A stretch of 64,000 nucleotides of DNA from Thermaerobacter subterraneus DSM 13965 (GTDB lineage Bacteria > Bacillota > Sulfobacillia > Thermaerobacterales > Thermaerobacteraceae). Under the pieces are notes generated by a model. The model was not told where the DNA came from. It saw nothing but the letters and a program-made list of their open reading frames with translations, and did not search any database. Where the stretch lies: the NCBI RefSeq assembly GCF_000183545.2, contig NZ_JH976535.1:2419837-2483836 (forward strand), written 5' to 3'. Each line of letters starts with the position of its first letter. Within the stretch, counting starts at the first letter, position 1. Positions 61,354 through 64,000 of this stretch are shown piece after piece. Position numbers and translations under genes: made by a program.

Positions 61354-62336
61354 TGTCCTGCCACCACCCGGGGGATGCCGGCCAGATCGGGCCACTGGCA
61401 CAGGTTGCGGCAACCCACCGCGCCCAGCAGGTGACGGACGGCGGCGGCCTGCCCTGCCCCCACCTCCAGGAAGATCCAGCCCCCGGGCGCCAGCAGCCGG
61501 ACGGCCCCGGGGATCAGCCGGTGGTACGCCTCCAGCCCCGTGGGCCCCGGGCATAGGGCCAGGTGGGGCTCGTAGCGGTAGACTTCCGCCTGGAGCTGGC
61601 GCAGGTCGCCGGAGGCGACGTACGGCGGATTGCTGGCCACGGCGGCCAGCTTGCCCGCCCAGCCGCCCGCCAGCAGGGGTTCGGCCCAGTCGCCCGCCCA
61701 GAACTGCATGCGCGCCGCCACCCCGTGGCGCGCCGCGTTATCCCGCGCCACCTTGAGGGCACGGGCCGAGCAATCGGTGACCAGCACCGTCCACAGGGGC
61801 CGCTCGGCCGCCAGGGTCACGCCGACGATGCCCGTCCCCGTGCCCAGGTCGGCCACCACCGCCGGTTCCGGTGACAGCGTGCGCAGGACCGCCTCCACCA
61901 GCACCTCCGTCTCCGGCCGCGGGATCAGGGTCGCGGGGGTGACGCGAAAGGGGCGGCCGAAGAACTCGGCCCGCTGCAGGATGTAGGCCACGGGTTCCCG
62001 CCGGGCGCGGCGCAGGACCCACTGGACGAACCGGGCCCAGGCGGCCGGCGGCAGCGGCGCCTCCGGTTCGGCCAGAAGGCGGGCGCCCGGCATGTCCATG
62101 GCGGCCCCCAAAAGCACCCGCGCCGAGGCCCTGGCCTCGTCCGGCGCCAGGCCCGCCTCCACCAGGAAGGCCCGGGCCCAGGCCAGCGCCTCGCCCACCC
62201 GGGCCGGACGCTCGGCGGGCAAGCCGGTGCCGGCCGGCCCCGCCCGGCGGGGAGCCGTGGCCGGGCCCGGCGTCGGCACCGAGCCGGAGGTGCCGCCGGG
62301 CGGCCGAGCGGCGGGTTCCTCCCAGAAACCCGGCAT
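61341..62336 (-). CDS. prmC: Release factor glutamine methyltransferase
   Basis: A 331-residue SAM-dependent enzyme that methylates the Gln of the GGQ motif in RF1 and RF2. Catalytic NPPY is in AAVASNPPYVASGDL and the SAM motif in VVADLGTGTGIVGVTLA; PRPETEVLVE is typical of the family. Residues 1-45 are Pro/Gly-rich and extra. Starts one base after the prfA stop; its targets prfA (upstream) and prfB (9.2 kb) are both in the window. Confidence 0.95.
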   Translation of the reverse strand: MPGFWEEPAARPPGGTSGSVPTPGPATAPRRAGPAGTGLPAERPARVGEALAWARAFLVEAGLAPDEARASARVLLGAAMDMPGARLLAEPEAPLPPAAWARFVQWVLRRARREPVAYILQRAEFFGRPFRVTPATLIPRPETEVLVEAVLRTLSPEPAVVADLGTGTGIVGVTLAAERPLWTVLVTDCSARALKVARDNAARHGVAARMQFWAGDWAEPLLAGGWAGKLAAVASNPPYVASGDLRQLQAEVYRYEPHLALCPGPTGLEAYHRLIPGAVRLLAPGGWIFLEVGAGQAAAVRHLLGAVGCRNLCQWPDLAGIPRVVAGQWTA

Positions 62337-62337
62337 C

Positions 62338-63507
62338 TCAGCTCACCGCCTCGCCCAGGCGCACCTGCTCGTCGTGGGCGGCCAGGGCATCCAGGAGCTC
62401 GTCCAGGTCGCCGTCCATGACCTCCTGCAGGCGGTACAGGGTGAGGCCGATGCGGTGGTCGGTCACGCGGTTCTCACGGAAGTTGTAGGTGCGGATCTTC
62501 TCGCTGCGCTCGCCCGTCCCCACCTGGGAGCGCCGCTGCTGGGACAGCTCCTCCTGCTGCCGGCGGGTGTAGTAGTCCAGCAGCCGGGCACGCAGGATCT
62601 TCATCGCCCGGGCACGGTTCTTGTGCTGGGAGCGCTCGTCCTGGCAGGTCACCACGATCCCCGTGGGCTTGTGGGTGATGCGCACGGCCGACTCCGTCTT
62701 GTTCACGTGCTGCCCGCCGGGGCCGCTGGCGGCGAAGGTGTCGATCTCCAGGTCGTCGGGGTCGATCTGGACCTCCACCTCCTCGGCTTCGGGCAGCACG
62801 GCCACCGTGGCCGTGGAGGTGTGGATGCGGCCGCCGGCTTCGGTCACGGGAACCCGCTGGACCCGGTGGACGCCGCTTTCGTGCTTGAGGCGGCTGAAGG
62901 CGCCGCGGCCGCTGACGGCAAAGATGATCTCCTTGAACCCGCCCAGGTCGCTCTCGGTGGCGGCCATGATCTCGGTGCGCCAGCCCTGGCGCTCGGCATA
63001 GCGCTGGTACATGCGGAAGAGGTCGCCGGCGAAGAGCGCGGCTTCCTCGCCGCCGGTTCCGGCCCGGATCTCCATGATCACGTCCCGCTGGTCCCGGGGA
63101 TCGCGGGGAAGGAGCAGGCCGCGCAAGGCCCGCTCCAGAGCCTGGCGCTCACCCTCCAGCCGCTCCACCTCGGCCGCCAGGTAGGCACGTTCGTCGGCCT
63201 CCTCGGCCTCCCGTAAGAGGGCCCGGGCGGCCTCCAGGTCCGCGGCCGCCTCCCGCCAGCGGCGATAGGCCTCGACCAGCGGCTCCAGCTCCGCCCGTTC
63301 CTGGGCCAGGGGCTGCCAGCGGCGGGGATCGGCGGCCACCGCCGGATCGGCCAGTTCCCGCTCCAGCTGGTCGAACCGGCCGAGGCGCGCCGCCAGCGCC
63401 TCCCGAAGGGCTCCCGGCAGCTCGGGAAGGGGCCCCGGCTCCGGGCCTTGGGCCGGGCCTTCACCCGGCGCGCCGTGCGCGTGGACGGAGTTGGACCTTT
63501 CGGCCAT
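62338..63507 (-). CDS. prfA: Peptide chain release factor 1
   Basis: A 389-residue RF1 that recognises UAA and UAG. The anticodon-mimic is RVPVTEAGG (PxT type), and the catalytic loop [36 protein letters not shown] is the domain-2 signature. About 30 polar residues precede the first helix. ATG 63507 follows GAGGTGACG; DUF1385 gene ends six bases upstream. Confidence 0.97.
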   Translation of the reverse strand: MAERSNSVHAHGAPGEGPAQGPEPGPLPELPGALREALAARLGRFDQLERELADPAVAADPRRWQPLAQERAELEPLVEAYRRWREAAADLEAARALLREAEEADERAYLAAEVERLEGERQALERALRGLLLPRDPRDQRDVIMEIRAGTGGEEAALFAGDLFRMYQRYAERQGWRTEIMAATESDLGGFKEIIFAVSGRGAFSRLKHESGVHRVQRVPVTEAGGRIHTSTATVAVLPEAEEVEVQIDPDDLEIDTFAASGPGGQHVNKTESAVRITHKPTGIVVTCQDERSQHKNRARAMKILRARLLDYYTRRQQEELSQQRRSQVGTGERSEKIRTYNFRENRVTDHRIGLTLYRLQEVMDGDLDELLDALAAHDEQVRLGEAVS

Positions 63508-63513
63508 GCGGCG

Positions 63514-64000
63514 TCACCTCGAAGCAGGCGGAGGGAAGGCGGCAGCGCCGGGCGAGGCCGGCACCGGCACGGCTCCCGCCGGTGCCTGGGCCGGCTGGGC
63601 TGCCGCCGCGCCGGTAGCGGCACCGGGGCCGGCGGCCTGGGCGCGGCCGGCCGTGGTCGCGCCGGGCTCCCTTCCGGCGCGGGCCTGCAACCCCTCGCGG
63701 GGCAGGCAGGCCTTGAGGGCCGCCAGAGCCACCTCCAGCTGATCCAGGCTGGGCTCGGCCGTGGTCAGCCGCTGGAGCCACAGGCCGGGCGCCGACATCC
63801 AGCGGACCCAGGGGCTTGTGCTGCGGGCAGCCAGGAGAATCCATTCATAGGCCAGGCCGGCCACCACCGGCACCAGCGCCAGGCGCAACAGGGTCCGCTG
63901 CCAGAAGTCCGGCCAGCCGAACAGGGCGTGGACCAGCACGGCCGTCACGGCCACAAACAGCAGGAACGCGGTCCCGCAGCGCGGGTGGAAGCGGGAGAAG
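63514..64000 (-). CDS. DUF1385 membrane protein, C-terminal part
   Basis: The visible 161 residues begin FSRFHPRCGTAFLLFVAVTAVLVHALFG, a DUF1385 hallmark, then further membrane segments (LALVPVVAGLAYEWILLAARS) and TTAEPSLDQLEVALAALKACL. An Ala/Pro-rich tail of about 55 residues ends the protein. The family is of unknown function and often lies upstream of prfA in Firmicutes. The start is outside the window. Confidence 0.85.
   Translation of the reverse strand, partial: FSRFHPRCGTAFLLFVAVTAVLVHALFGWPDFWQRTLLRLALVPVVAGLAYEWILLAARSTSPWVRWMSAPGLWLQRLTTAEPSLDQLEVALAALKACLPREGLQARAGREPGATTAGRAQAAGPGAATGAAAAQPAQAPAGAVPVPASPGAAAFPPPASR

Overview
The window is a gene-dense, very GC-rich stretch from a spore-forming, flagellated, Gram-positive bacterium. 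All 55 coding regions I can support lie on the minus strand, so the text below follows them from high to low coordinates, the direction of transcription. The GC level, the frequent GTG and TTG starts with strong purine-rich ribosome binding sites, the sporulation genes (spoIIQ, spoIID, spoIIID) and the gene order all fit a deep-branching, probably thermophilic Firmicute of the Thermaerobacter type. That placement is inference from content and order, not from a database match.

From 64.0 to 58.7 kb lies a translation and tRNA-modification cluster: DUF1385 protein, prfA, prmC, sua5, and a fused arginine-phosphatase/RpiB gene. A tagO-like transferase and wecB (cell-envelope glycopolymer synthesis) follow at 58.5-55.7 kb. 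The complete ATP synthase operon atpZ-I-B-E-F-H-A-G-D-C fills 55.4-47.8 kb. Then come murA, spoIID, spoIIQ and spoIIID, with sporulation sigma-factor promoters readable in front of the last three. Next are mbl and the hook-basal-body pair flhO-flhP, preceded by a cyclic-di-GMP-I riboswitch. SodA, fabZ, an S1-domain protein and a Cof-type phosphatase lead to 34.5 kb.

From 34.2 to 20.1 kb is the late flagellar block: flagellin, flaG, fliD, fliS, a FliT-like gene, then metK, a glycosyltransferase-like membrane protein, a GGDEF diguanylate cyclase, comF, flgM, flgN, flgK and flgL. The lower end carries a phosphohexomutase, hpf, an unrecognised gene, an AT-rich island with a 26-residue peptide gene and an HD-GYP phosphodiesterase, then secA, prfB (with an intact programmed frameshift), ftsE, ftsX, an EnvC-like peptidase, ctpA, a MinJ-like PDZ protein and the start of uvrB.

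This order reproduces, in one run, gene strings known from Bacillus subtilis (prfA-prmC...ywlC-ywlE-ywlF...atp...murAA-spoIID-spoIIQ...spoIIID-mbl-flhO-flhP-ywpB, and comF/flgM-N-K-L, fliS/fliD/flaG/hag, hpf-secA-prfB-ftsEX-ctpB-minJ-uvrB). The functional theme is envelope, division, sporulation and motility. A cyclic-di-GMP circuit runs through it: a GGDEF synthase, an HD-GYP hydrolase and a cyclic-di-GMP riboswitch on flagellar genes lie within 27 kb. The least ordinary spots are the peptide/HD-GYP island flanked by a 15-base inverted repeat (16.0-16.2 kb), the multi-hairpin leader of flhO (41.1-41.7 kb), the YwlE-RpiB fusion (58.7-59.9 kb), the DnaA-box cluster upstream of hpf (18.2 kb) and a short dispersed intergenic repeat.
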